Shown: one piece after another, positions 1-7,241 of the stretch
Layout: the number at the start of each line of letters is the position of its first letter
Numbering within the stretch: position 1 is the stretch's first letter
NCBI GenBank assembly: GCA_934196075.1
Contig: CAKPVW010000002.1
Coordinates: 1 to 64,000, forward strand
DNA length: 64,000 bases
Reading direction: 5' to 3'
Origin: an uncultured Anaerovibrio sp.
Lineage (GTDB): Bacteria > Bacillota > Negativicutes > Selenomonadales > Selenomonadaceae
Position numbers and translations under genes: made by a program
The notes under the pieces: generated by a model
What the model was told of the DNA's origin: nothing
What the model saw: only the letters and a program-made list of their open reading frames with translations
Databases searched by the model: none

Positions 1-77
1 GCGGAATTGGCAGACGCGCTACTTTGAGGGGGTAGTGTTCACAAGACGTATGGGTTCAAGTCCCATCAACCGCACCA
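1..77 (+). tRNA. tRNA-Leu (GAG), 5' end cut by window edge
   Basis: The anticodon arm (CTACT-TTGAGGG-GGTAG) gives anticodon GAG. A T-arm with loop TTCAAGT and the encoded CCA at 75-77 follow. The sequence starts inside the D-arm, so roughly the first nine bases (the acceptor 5' strand) lie outside the window. Confidence 0.93.
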
Positions 78-85
78 GAAATTAT

Positions 86-108
86 CCGGACATCATGTCC
101 GGTTTTTT
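86..108 (+). terminator. Rho-independent terminator of tRNA-Leu
   Basis: Stem CCGGACA/TGTCCGG with a three-base loop, followed by six T, directly after the tRNA. Confidence 0.85.
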
Positions 109-112
109 GTTG

Positions 113-156
113 AAAAAAGTTGGCCTATTGCTAATATCGGAAAGGCCAACTTTTTT
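113..156. terminator. Bidirectional terminator between tRNA-Leu and toxin gene
   Basis: AAAAAAGTTGGCCT pairs perfectly with AGGCCAACTTTTTT around a 16-nt loop, so it has a T-tract on both strands. It can end the leftward toxin-antitoxin transcript. Confidence 0.8.
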
Positions 157-430
157 AGTATAGATAATTCTTTAAATCTCTGTAAAAATTCTCGTGTACT
201 CCTAGCATAATCAGCTTTAGAGTTACTGGATCGAAGCTGTAGGCAAGAAGGAATTGTTTGCTACTAACCTTGAATTTATAGACTCTAATACCTGCCAAAT
301 CCTGTTTCTTCTCTGTTCCTATTTCAGGGTTGGTCATAATGTTCTTTATTGCCATGTTAGTTGTTTTTAATTCCTGCCCATGAAGCTTTTTATAAGCTCT
401 TTTAAACAGAGGGGATTGTATTATTTCCAT
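155..430 (-). CDS. Type II toxin, RelE/ParE superfamily
   Basis: A 91-residue protein resembling RelE/YafQ-type addiction toxins, which usually are ribosome-dependent mRNA nucleases or gyrase poisons. It starts with a hydrophobic strand and a K/R-rich helix (FKRAYKKL). It carries the family pattern of a central basic segment (GIRVYKFKV) followed by core strands (FLLAYSFD, LKLIMLGVHENFY). The start ATG lies two bases after the stop of the antitoxin gene, so the pair is one operon read leftward and ending at the 113-156 hairpin. Whether it is a RelE-like nuclease or a ParE-like toxin cannot be told from sequence alone. Family call is firm, target unknown. Confidence 0.85.
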   Translation of the reverse strand: MEIIQSPLFKRAYKKLHGQELKTTNMAIKNIMTNPEIGTEKKQDLAGIRVYKFKVSSKQFLLAYSFDPVTLKLIMLGVHENFYRDLKNYLY

Positions 431-432
431 AT

Positions 433-648
433 CTATTCCTCTCTAAATTCAAAAGGCTCTGTAGGCAGTTCTTTGGCTAGCAATACGTCCTTGATAAATT
501 CGATAGGTAAATCTGGGTTAGCAGCAGCATTCTTACCTAGCATGGCCCAATAATTTAGCTGCTGACTAGCACTGCGTCGTTCTACCTTGCCAACTAGACA
601 GGCCTGAGAATATAGGTCCGAGTCAATTCTTACACTTATTGTTGACAT
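433..648 (-). CDS. ParD-like antitoxin
   Basis: A 71-residue antitoxin, partner of the downstream toxin. The N-terminus STISVRIDSDLYSQA followed by ERRSASQQLNYWAMLGK matches ParD-like (PF11903-type) proteins, which use a ribbon-helix-helix fold for DNA binding. I start it at 648 because an AAGGAGGTG ribosome site lies just upstream; a longer frame to 708 would have to read through the promoter. The C-terminal acidic tail (LPTEPFEFREE) fits a toxin-binding segment. It probably represses its own promoter through the palindrome at 692-706. Confidence 0.85.
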   Translation of the reverse strand: MSTISVRIDSDLYSQACLVGKVERRSASQQLNYWAMLGKNAAANPDLPIEFIKDVLLAKELPTEPFEFREE

Positions 649-676
649 AGAGGACACCTCCTTATACTTTATTTTA

Positions 677-706
677 ATTATAGCATATTTCGTGGCATAT
701 TGCCAC
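677..706 (-). promoter_or_regulatory. Promoter and operator palindrome of the parD-like/relE-like operon
   Basis: On the minus strand an extended -10 TGCTATAAT lies at 685-677. Just upstream is a perfect palindrome GTGGCA-TAT-TGCCAC (692-706), overlapping the -35 zone. A palindrome there is what autorepression by an RHH antitoxin would need. Binding itself is inferred. Confidence 0.6.
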
Positions 707-792
707 AAAATGTCATATTTAGATTATTTTCATAAATTTATGCCATACTATTTGCTAGAAAATTATATGTGATTGTCAAGCGAGGTAATGGT

Positions 793-1932
793 ATGGGTTT
801 TATGGTTATGGTGGCAGTTTTTATTTCCCTACTGCATATTATGGGATATATATTGCAAAGGCAGGTGTGGGGAGATAGATATGGAAGATTTCAGCGTTGG
901 ATGCTGGTACTAAATATAGCCTCTATCCTGGGACTTGGCGTGTGCTGGGGCAGGAATTATGCCGGAGCTGTGGCAGAGCTGGTCTTGCAGACAATAGCCA
1001 TCTGGTTGATGCTGCAGATATTTACTATAGTCTTGCTGGTTGTAGGGCTGTTGACAGAATATATTCATAGCCGTTATCGGCAGATACCCATGGATGAATC
1101 TAGACGGAAATTTGCCAAGCAGGCATTGCTGCTGCCCTGTATAGCGACTGGAGCAAGCTGTTATGGTGGTTTGGTGGAAAGAAATGAAACCGTAGTTCGC
1201 TCCTATGACGTACCTCTGGAAAAACTAGGAGAGAAGCTGGAGGGATTTTCTATTGCCCAGCTTAGTGATATTCATCTAGGGCCTTTTTTCGATTTGGATA
1301 TGCTAAAGGATTTGCTGGAAAAAACTGCCCAGCAGAAGCCGGATATGCTGGTAATTACGGGAGATTTGTTTGACAATGCAGCCATAACTTTCAAAGCAGC
1401 TAAATTGGTGGATAGCTTTGTGGAGCGTTTTCCTTATGGGATTTACTATTGCCGTGGCAATCACGAGCATTATCGGGGAATTGTACTGCTAGAGAGGGCT
1501 TTGGCAGAAACCCGCATTCACAATCTGGTAAATACCCATAGGCTGGTATTGGAGGATAGTCGTCCGCTATATATTGCCGGGGTAGATTACCCTATGCAGA
1601 AGGAGCAGTTCCAGCTATTGCAGGAGGCTTATACCACCATGGCCATGGAGGATATTCCGGAGCATAGTGTCAAACTGCTGCTTTCTCATCACCCGGATTT
1701 CCTTAGCAGTGCGGCTAAATATCATACGGATTTGGTGCTTAGCGGTCATACCCATGGGGGACAGTTTGGACTGTTGGGAATTCCTTTGGCGCCACCTATA
1801 TTTAAATATATGCGGGGATGGTACCATGAGCAAAATACAGCTCTCTATGTTCATTCCGGCAATGGTAGCTGGTTTCCTTTTCGGTTTGGCTGTCCGCCAG
1901 AAATCGCTATTTTCCATCTTAAAAATAAATAA
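793..1932 (+). CDS. Membrane-anchored metallophosphoesterase (YkuE/YaeI type)
   Basis: About 379 residues. The first ~90 form several hydrophobic membrane segments, then a calcineurin-like phosphoesterase domain follows. All metal-binding motifs are visible: SDIH (~158), GDLFDN (~190), GNHEH (~222), SHHPD (~298) and SGHTHG (~317). Related proteins hydrolyse phosphodiester or pyrophosphate bonds of lipids or nucleotides at the membrane; the substrate here is unknown. I prefer the ATG at 793, with GAGGT nine bases upstream, over a GTG at 769. Stands alone, with a terminator right after the stop. Confidence 0.9.
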   Translation: MGFMVMVAVFISLLHIMGYILQRQVWGDRYGRFQRWMLVLNIASILGLGVCWGRNYAGAVAELVLQTIAIWLMLQIFTIVLLVVGLLTEYIHSRYRQIPMDESRRKFAKQALLLPCIATGASCYGGLVERNETVVRSYDVPLEKLGEKLEGFSIAQLSDIHLGPFFDLDMLKDLLEKTAQQKPDMLVITGDLFDNAAITFKAAKLVDSFVERFPYGIYYCRGNHEHYRGIVLLERALAETRIHNLVNTHRLVLEDSRPLYIAGVDYPMQKEQFQLLQEAYTTMAMEDIPEHSVKLLLSHHPDFLSSAAKYHTDLVLSGHTHGGQFGLLGIPLAPPIFKYMRGWYHEQNTALYVHSGNGSWFPFRFGCPPEIAIFHLKNK

Positions 1933-1934
1933 AC

Positions 1935-1963
1935 AAAAAACTCCAGTTTTGCTGGAGTTTTTT
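1935..1963 (+). terminator. Terminator of the metallophosphoesterase gene
   Basis: CTCCAG/CTGGAG hairpin flanked by A6 and T6, immediately after the stop codon. Confidence 0.85.
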
Positions 1964-1964
1964 G

Positions 1965-1993
1965 TTGCAAACATATGATATAGTTAGTATAAT
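1965..1993 (+). promoter_or_regulatory. Promoter of the small toxin mRNA
   Basis: TTGCAA (1965-1970), 17-bp spacer, TATAAT (1988-1993). Transcription would start near 2000, about 100 bases before the small ORF. Confidence 0.65.
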
Positions 1994-2100
1994 AAAAGTG
2001 GCACTATCATAACGGTAGGCGGTTAGCCTTCGTCAGAGGGACTGTGACCCTCTTTTATATAGAAATCCATTAGGAAATCTACAAGAGGGGAAGTGATGTC

Positions 2101-2199
2101 ATGTCGATAGAGCAGTTTATCAGTGTATTTAGTCTGATAATTGCTTGTATAGCCTTGGGTTATACAATTGGCAAGGATGTTAATAATAAACAGAAATAG
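2101..2199 (+). CDS. Small membrane protein, probable type I toxin (holin-like toxin family)
   Basis: A 32-residue peptide: a short polar N-terminus, one hydrophobic segment (VFSLIIACIALGYTI) and a charged tail ending KQK. Size and layout fit the small membrane toxins of Firmicute type I systems (Fst/Hol_Tox-like). A good ribosome site (GAGGGGAAGTG) precedes the ATG. The long 5' leader contains a hairpin (GAGGG/CCCTC, about 2037-2053) and a segment at 2013-2028 that is nearly the inverse complement of 2247-2262. A toxin mRNA reading that far could therefore pair its two ends, a trick known from type I toxin mRNAs that delays translation. Its stop codon lies in the terminator stem shared with the opposing RNA. 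Function inferred from size, topology and the antisense RNA. Confidence 0.65.
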   Translation: MSIEQFISVFSLIIACIALGYTIGKDVNNKQK

Positions 2200-2303
2200 C
2201 CGCCCCTGTCTGGTAAACTAGGCGGCTATTTCATAGCTACAAACCGGGCTAACCGTCTATCGGTAGTGCCTTCTATTTTTCGGTAATTTTATAGGAACTT
2301 CTT
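2186..2303 (-). ncRNA. Antisense RNA, candidate antitoxin of the type I system
   Basis: On the minus strand a promoter TTGAAT (2338-2333), 17-bp spacer and TACAAT (2315-2310) would start an RNA near 2303. It runs leftward through ACCGATAGACGGTTAGCCCG and ends at the hairpin 2231-2194 (AAATAGCCGCC/GGCGGCTATTT) followed by a T-rich stretch. It overlaps the 3' end of the toxin mRNA convergently, as in txpA/ratA-like systems. A second RNA with the same 5' core and terminator form lies at 58280-58370. Confidence 0.6.
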
Positions 2304-2394
2304 ATACATATTGTACTATATCCTTTCCAGAAATTCAACCTAAATGTGTATTAGGTTATGGCGGACTATGAGAAATAGAAACTAGAAATATTCC

Positions 2395-2510
2395 TTGTAA
2401 AAAAACGCATTTTATGGTAGTATAAATACATAGTGAAAGCTAGACGTGTTTATTGGGTCTAATATTAAGGCACAGAAAAACCCCTGATGGTGCTACATCA
2501 GGGGTTTTTT
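2395..2510 (+). ncRNA. Possible small RNA ended by a strong terminator
   Basis: TTGTAA (2395-2400), 17 bases, TAGTAT (2418-2423) gives a possible promoter. A TAGAC/GTCTA hairpin follows, then a strong terminator, CCCCTGATG/CATCAGGGG plus T6 (2481-2510). No ORF fits between. It could equally be an attenuated leader of the porin gene at 2709. Only the terminator is well supported. Confidence 0.4.
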
Positions 2511-2546
2511 ATTCCAATTTTTTAGGGCGTGGGGGAAAATTTCTGG

Positions 2547-2588
2547 GTTAAACTTGATTTTATGGAGAAAATATGTTAAACTTGATTT
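2547..2588 (+). repeat. Tandem 14-mer upstream of the porin gene
   Basis: GTTAAACTTGATTT occurs twice (2547-2560 and 2575-2588), 28 bp apart, about 120 bp before the porin start. The spacing is close to whole helical turns, so a regulator could bind both on similar faces. Function not known. Confidence 0.5.
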
Positions 2589-2708
2589 GTGTTGAAAGTG
2601 AAACAGAAGTACATTGCAGAGGAAACAAGGCAACTCTTGGACTAAGGCTTCTAACATTCACCTTCAACAAATGAGGTTTATTTGTTTTATTGAAGGAGGA
2701 TGTTCTTT

Positions 2709-4013
2709 ATGAAGAAGACTCTCGTATCCGCATTGACTACCGCTCTGGTAGTAGGCGCTGCTTCCACTACTTTTGCAGCTGCTAATCCTTTCGCTGATGT
2801 TCCTGCTGATCATTGGGCATATGATGCTGTTGCTCAGCTGGTACAGGATGGCATTATCAACGGTTATGGCGATGGCACCTATGTTGGTGATCAGAACATG
2901 AGCCGTTATGAGATGGCTCAGATTGTTGCTAAGGCTATGGCTAAGTCCGATGCTGCTGACAACAACAACAAGGCTCTGATTGACAAACTGGCTGCTGAGT
3001 TCTCCGATGAGCTGGCTAATCTGGGCGTTCGCGTAGCTGATCTCGAGGCTAAGACTGACAATGTTAAGTGGGAAGGTCTGGTTCGTTATGACTGGAATAC
3101 TACTAACTTTGCTAATGATGAGGCTGACCACAGAGATCCTGAGACCAACGTATTGAAGCTTCGTCTCGAGCCTACCATGACCATCAATGAGAACTGGACT
3201 GCTCATGCTCGTATCGATGCAGATTTCGATAAGGACGAGGATGGCGCGATCAGCAAGGAAATTTCCAAGGCTTGGACTGAAGGCCAGTATGGCAAGTTTA
3301 ATGTTAAGCTGGGTCGTTTTGGTACCTTCTCTGATGCTTCTCACGGTCTGGTAATGGATGATAATGTAACTGGTGCTGAGTTCACCTATGCTCCTAGTGA
3401 GAACTGGAAGGTAAAGGCTACTGCTGGTCGTACCAATGTTGTTAAGAATCGCATTACTGGTGTTAATACTGACGGCACCGATCATAGCGCTACCTACTGG
3501 GCTGTAGAGGCTGATTATGCTAATGGCAAGTGGGATGCTGGTGTTGGCTACCACAAGGTTTTGGCTAGCCATATCGTTAATAATACTAGTGAAGAATCCT
3601 TCCAGGTAGCAGATTTGGGTGTAGGCTATGCTTTCGATAAGAATGTAAAGCTGACTGCTGATTATGCTAAGGCTACTGACTACAAGCTGGCTGATCGCCC
3701 TGATACCAAGAATGATGCTTACAGCATTCAGTTGAACTACAAGGGTGCTAATGCAGCTGATGCTGGTTCCTGGGGTGCTTATGTAGCATATCGTCAGCTG
3801 GCTCCATTTGCTTGTGTTGCTGCAACCTATGACTTTGTAAATGGTTATGATGGTTTCGCAACCCTGAAGGGCTGGGAGATCGGTGCTGAGTACGCTCTTG
3901 AGAAGAACATTGTAGCATCTGCTAAGTACTTCAATGGCAAGGACACTGGCGCAGAGGCAGGCAAGGATGACAAGGCTACTGGCGTTTGGACTCGTGTTGA
4001 CTTCATGTTCTAA
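2709..4013 (+). CDS. ompM: OmpM-type major porin with SLH domain
   Basis: 434 residues: a signal peptide (MKKTLVSALTTALVVGAAS...FAA), then one SLH domain (FADVPADHWAYDAV ... ISRYEM-like NMSRYEMAQI, ~24-75), a short coiled coil (~85-115), then a beta-barrel rich in alternating polar/aromatic strands ending in FMF, the usual outer-membrane insertion signal. In Negativicutes the SLH domain binds polyamine-modified peptidoglycan and tethers the outer membrane, while the barrel is the general porin. The start at 2709 has AGGAGG nine bases upstream; an ATG at 2700 would be too close. Strong terminator follows. Codon use is markedly biased (GCT, GGT), consistent with very high expression. Confidence 0.93.
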   Translation: MKKTLVSALTTALVVGAASTTFAAANPFADVPADHWAYDAVAQLVQDGIINGYGDGTYVGDQNMSRYEMAQIVAKAMAKSDAADNNNKALIDKLAAEFSDELANLGVRVADLEAKTDNVKWEGLVRYDWNTTNFANDEADHRDPETNVLKLRLEPTMTINENWTAHARIDADFDKDEDGAISKEISKAWTEGQYGKFNVKLGRFGTFSDASHGLVMDDNVTGAEFTYAPSENWKVKATAGRTNVVKNRITGVNTDGTDHSATYWAVEADYANGKWDAGVGYHKVLASHIVNNTSEESFQVADLGVGYAFDKNVKLTADYAKATDYKLADRPDTKNDAYSIQLNYKGANAADAGSWGAYVAYRQLAPFACVAATYDFVNGYDGFATLKGWEIGAEYALEKNIVASAKYFNGKDTGAEAGKDDKATGVWTRVDFMF

Positions 4014-4059
4014 TCTGCGGATTAGCAGCAATTGTCACTGAGACAAAAATAAACAATTT

Positions 4060-4087
4060 AGAGCAGCTCTCCGGAGCTGCTCTTTTT
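4060..4087 (+). terminator. Terminator of the porin gene
   Basis: AGAGCAGCTC-TCCG-GAGCTGCTCT hairpin and a T-tract. Confidence 0.9.
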
Positions 4088-4153
4088 GTATGCCACAATC
4101 ACTCCCCACCACCTATTTGCACCAAAATCCCAGCCCAAAGTAGAAAATGCACC

Positions 4154-4197
4154 TTGATTTATTTTATAAAATAGTATATACTTAGTTTATACTATTT
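4154..4197 (+). promoter_or_regulatory. mazEF promoter with overlapping palindromic operator
   Basis: TTGATT (4154-4159), 17-bp spacer, TATACT (4177-4182). A perfect 10-bp inverted repeat, AAATAGTATA (4169-4178) and TATACTATTT (4188-4197), straddles the -10 box. This is the expected form of a MazE(F) autoregulatory operator; binding is inferred. Confidence 0.7.
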
Positions 4198-4212
4198 AAG
4201 GAGGTGTTTCTA

Positions 4213-4455
4213 ATGACAACTGTTGCTATACAAAGATGGGGAAACAGTCAGGGGATAAGATTGCCTAAAACGCTACTGGATGCACTTGATTGGCGAGTTA
4301 ATGAAAAATTGAATGTTATTTTTAAGGAAGATAAATTAATTTTAGAACAGACTAAAGGACGCAAAAAGATTAATGATCTTTTTGCAAACTTTGAAGGAGA
4401 ATATATGCCAGCTGAATTTGATTGGGGGGAGCCAGTAGGCAAAGAAGTATGGTAA
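4213..4455 (+). CDS. mazE: MazE/PemI-type antitoxin (AbrB fold)
   Basis: 80 residues. The N-terminal half has the SpoVT/AbrB swapped-hairpin pattern (VAIQRWGNSQGIRLPKTLLD, then LNVIFKEDKLILEQ), which binds DNA. The acidic C-terminus (FEGEYMPAEFDWGEPVG) is of the kind that wraps around and blocks the toxin. The start at 4213 follows AAGGAGGTG with good spacing; a GTG at 4204 would sit inside that site. Its last codons overlap the toxin start (ATGGTAA), so translation is coupled. Confidence 0.9.
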   Translation: MTTVAIQRWGNSQGIRLPKTLLDALDWRVNEKLNVIFKEDKLILEQTKGRKKINDLFANFEGEYMPAEFDWGEPVGKEVW

Positions 4456-4775
4456 ATCAAGGCGATATTATAAAAGTGAATTTCAACCCCCAGAGGGGAC
4501 ATGAGCAAGCTGGTTATCGACCTGCATTGGTTGTCAGTAATAATGTATTTAATGAGAAAACAAATTTAACGATGGTTTGTCCTATCACAAATACGGATAA
4601 TAAATTTCCCCTGCATATCTCTTTGGATAAACGTACAAAAACTACTGGAGTGGTTTTATGTGAACATGTACGAACGTTAGACTTAAATGCTAGAGAATAT
4701 AAATTTGTGGAATCTATACCAGGGGATATTTTGCAACAAGTATGTGATGTGCTTATTGCGGAAATTGAGATATAA
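4449..4775 (+). CDS. mazF: MazF/PemK-type mRNA interferase toxin
   Basis: 108 residues with the PemK/MazF fold markers: GDIIKVNFNPQRGHEQAGYRPALVVS at the start, in which the catalytic Arg lies in the HEQAGYRPALV segment, then MVCPITNT and the late strand GVVLCEHVRTLD. MazF-type toxins cut mRNA at short specific sequences. It overlaps the antitoxin by seven bases. Its stop codon touches the first stem strand of the structured element at 4775-4857, so the element would be co-transcribed with the operon. Confidence 0.92.
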   Translation: MVNQGDIIKVNFNPQRGHEQAGYRPALVVSNNVFNEKTNLTMVCPITNTDNKFPLHISLDKRTKTTGVVLCEHVRTLDLNAREYKFVESIPGDILQQVCDVLIAEIEI

Positions 4776-4912
4776 CGAGGTGTCCGATGTCCCCAACCTC
4801 TATAGATGGCGGGAGGTTGTGCTAATGACAGGGTGGAGCTAATATCTCCACCCTCGTCGAAACCCCATTGAAAGAAAATGCAAGGGCATTTTCTTTGAAT
4901 AATCTAGGGGTT
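4775..4912 (+). repeat. GTGTCC element, copy 1 (structured intergenic element)
   Basis: Closing stem ACGAGG (4775-4780)/CCTCGT (4852-4857). Conserved single-stranded GTGTCCGATGTCC after it. Hairpin 1 CAACCTC (4794-4800)/GAGGTTG (4813-4819). Hairpin 2 GTGGAG (4833-4838)/CTCCAC (4846-4851) with a 7-nt loop. A tail hairpin follows: AACCCC (4861-4866)/GGGGTT (4907-4912) enclosing AAAGAAAATGC/GCATTTTCTTT (4871-4881/4886-4896). Other copies at about 7110, 21640, 35547, 43680 and 49793 (minus). Confidence 0.75.
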
Positions 4913-5082
4913 ATAAACATATTTTTCTCAAAATCTTATAAAAAACACCATAAAACCTCTGTCTTTAGGCATGAGGAGTGTTAACGGTATTCAAATTTGC
5001 ATACCTTGCAAAAATATTATAATTGTGATATTATATTACAGCGATGAAAGTTAGGTCTTTCAGATGTATCTATAGTTAGTTA

Positions 5083-5117
5083 AATGCCCTCAGCCTATTT
5101 AGGCGAGGGCATTGTTT
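5083..5117 (+). terminator. Terminator-like hairpin, possibly of a small RNA
   Basis: AATGCCCTC/GAGGGCATT with an inner GCC/GGC pair, then GTTTGT. Upstream, at about 5020-5060, are TATTATAATT-like -10 matches and a TGAAAG/CTTTCA hairpin, so a roughly 80-nt RNA or leader for the next gene is possible. No ORF. Confidence 0.45.
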
Positions 5118-5150
5118 GTATATTATACAATCAGATAGGGAGATGAACTG

Positions 5151-6536
5151 ATGCTGATTAGATTTAATGTAAAGAATTTTCTTTCCTTTTCTTCACGTGA
5201 GAATGATCATTCAGAAGAATTTTCTATGTTAGCTAGTAGTAATATAGATAAACAAAACCATGTAGCTAATACGGCAAAACTTGGTTTGCTAAAGTTTGCT
5301 GCTGTTTATGGTGCTAATGCAGCTGGTAAATCCAATTTAGTTAAAGCAATGGATTTTATGCGTAATACTGTTGTGGACCATCTTCCCAAGGGGCATACAG
5401 AGAAGTATTGTAAATCTAATGTTTCTAATAAGGATAAAGCAAGTTATTTTGAATTAGAAATTATGTTGAATGACAAATATTATGCATATGGTTTTGAGAT
5501 AATATTGAGTCAAAGCAGATTTTTGTCGGAATGGCTGGTGGAGATAATTGATGAGGATAATGAGAGGGTTATTTTTTCTAGAAATATAGAGAAAAATACC
5601 TATGAATTCGATACAGCTTTTAATATAGATGGTTTGCGGGAAAAATTGCAGGTATATGCTGATGATATAAGAAATGATAGCACTGTTCTTTTATTATCTA
5701 CTATGAATAAGAATAAGAAATTGCTATATCATCAATATCCGCAAATAGCTATTATGGAAGAATTTTACGGATGGGTGGAAAATAAATTGGATATTAACTA
5801 TCCTAATAGCCCTATTTCCGACTATACCTATATGGGCAAAACTGAAAATATAGAGAAAATATGCAAATTAATCAAGGCATTTGGAACTGGTATAACAGAT
5901 TTTGGTATTGTGCCTATAAGTTATGAGGCAGTAATAGAAAAATTACCCAAAGCTATAGTGGATGAATTACTGCGAAATCTAGAGCTGCATATTTCCCAAA
6001 TGCGTATGGATGGTAATAGAAAATCTGTAACCACTGTTATTAGAGGACCGAGGGATTTATTTATTATATTATTGGATGAAAACGAAGATATACAATGTGG
6101 CACCATAAAATTTTCACATGGCTCTAATGGTACGTTGTTTGATTTATCTGAGGAATCAGACGGAACAGTTAGGTTGTTGGATTTGTTAGAAATATTATTA
6201 TCAGATGATGGCAAGACTTATGTTATAGATGAATTGGATCGTTGTTTGCATCCAAGTCTTACCTACAAATTTGTAGAAACTTATCTGCAATTAGCAAAAA
6301 AACGAAATCAACAGTTGATAGTTACTACACATGAATCGAGATTATTAGATTTTGATCTGTTACGAAGAGATGAAATTTGGTTTGTGGATAAAAGATTTAC
6401 TGGAGAAAGCGATATATATTCATTGGATGAATATAATACGAAATTTGATCAGAAAATAGATAAGGCATATTTAGAGGGACGCTATGGTGGTGTGCCAATC
6501 TTTAGTACGGTGTTTCCTGTCGATAATGAGGTATAG
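5151..6536 (+). CDS. AAA15-family ATPase, RloA-like (defence-associated)
   Basis: 461 residues, COG1106-type SMC/ABC-like ATPase. Starts LIRFNVKNFLSF, with Walker A GANAAGKSN (~54-62), a long divergent middle, then a Walker B strand (KTYVIDELDRCLHP, ~355) and a late switch motif (LIVTTHESRLLDF). RloA-like ATPases pair with RloB or other nucleases in phage defence. The next gene, four bases away, is RloB-like, which supports this role. The gene is clearly more AT-rich than the flagellar genes that follow, suggesting acquisition. Bracketed by element copies 1 and 2. The exact defence system is not certain. Confidence 0.82.
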   Translation: MLIRFNVKNFLSFSSRENDHSEEFSMLASSNIDKQNHVANTAKLGLLKFAAVYGANAAGKSNLVKAMDFMRNTVVDHLPKGHTEKYCKSNVSNKDKASYFELEIMLNDKYYAYGFEIILSQSRFLSEWLVEIIDEDNERVIFSRNIEKNTYEFDTAFNIDGLREKLQVYADDIRNDSTVLLLSTMNKNKKLLYHQYPQIAIMEEFYGWVENKLDINYPNSPISDYTYMGKTENIEKICKLIKAFGTGITDFGIVPISYEAVIEKLPKAIVDELLRNLELHISQMRMDGNRKSVTTVIRGPRDLFIILLDENEDIQCGTIKFSHGSNGTLFDLSEESDGTVRLLDLLEILLSDDGKTYVIDELDRCLHPSLTYKFVETYLQLAKKRNQQLIVTTHESRLLDFDLLRRDEIWFVDKRFTGESDIYSLDEYNTKFDQKIDKAYLEGRYGGVPIFSTVFPVDNEV

Positions 6537-6539
6537 AAA

Positions 6540-6980
6540 ATGCGGGAAAAAAGGAATTTTGCACAGAGAAGTCGGGTTCTACAATCTAATGAAGCACGCA
6601 AAAAATATTTCCTAGTATATGAAGGAGCTCAAACTGAATATATTTATTTTGATGCAGTCCATAGATTACGACAGGAAATCGGCATAAATCCTCTAATTGA
6701 GTTAGTACCCATAGTTAGAGATTTTAGTGAGGAAGGATGGAGTAATCCCAAAAAGATTTTAGATAGATTGATTCAGAATATACAGGATAGTAGAAATGAA
6801 TGTATAACATATGAGTTCTTATGGAATTGCATTATGGAATATGTGGATAGCAAAATATTCACTTCTCAGAGTAAAATTGCTAAAATGACAATGTGGGAAT
6901 TTTTACGCAAAACTTGCCAGATAAAATTTGCTGCCAGTGGGAGTGATGTGATGCAATTGGAAGTAATATTGGTATGTTGA
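6540..6980 (+). pseudogene. RloB-like protein, probably truncated
   Basis: 146 residues. The N-terminus has the RloB pattern: a K/R-rich start, then YFLVYEGAQTEYIYFDAV, which is the first part of a Toprim-like nuclease domain, and a segment ELVPIVRDF. Full-length relatives continue with a second acidic motif of the DxD type; here none is seen. The last ~15 codons (from about 6935) look like out-of-frame sequence. Another frame reads GSNIGMLIESMRKA before a stop at about 7002, hinting at a frameshift plus deletion. So the ATPase probably lacks an intact nuclease partner. Could still be a short functional variant. Confidence 0.6.
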
Positions 6981-7108
6981 TTGAAAGCATGCGCAAAGCT
7001 TGATAGCATATATAGTTGGGACTTCTTATGTAGTGGGGAGTCCTTTTACTTTGTCTAAAATTGGAAAAATTTCTCATTGTTTTTTTGCAGGATTTATTAT
7101 ATATTTAT

Positions 7109-7190
7109 AACGAGGTGTCCATAAAGAGGTGTCCGATGTCCCCCACCGCCATAGGTGATGGGATGTTGTGCTAGAGAGCTTGGGGCACCT
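7109..7190 (+). repeat. GTGTCC element, copy 2
   Basis: Contains GAGGTGTCCGATGTCCCCC with an extra upstream CGAGGTGTCC (7111-7120), i.e. a partial duplication. Closing pair AGGTG (7127-7131)/CACCT (7186-7190). It diverges in hairpin 2 and lacks the long tail hairpin. Same orientation as copy 1, so the two bracket the RloA/RloB genes. Confidence 0.65.
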
Positions 7191-7241
7191 AATGATAAAT
7201 GTAGATAAATCTTGTTTTTTTATGGAAGGATGTTGACTGCA

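Noticed and set aside
2664..4031. 455-codon minus-strand open frame opposite the porin gene
   Set aside because: Shadow of the biased porin codons; low-complexity Ile/Ser/Leu sequence with no domain or signal. It also runs across the porin ribosome site.
4775..4857. Element body as a fluoride or other known riboswitch
   Set aside because: A few words (GATGG, GCTAATGACA) recall the fluoride class, but the conserved core order and pseudoknot positions do not fit and the downstream genes are unrelated to fluoride export.
7018..7048. Terminator after the RloB remnant
   Set aside because: Short GGGACT/AGTCCC stem with a long loop and a weak T-tract; not convincing enough to list as a feature.
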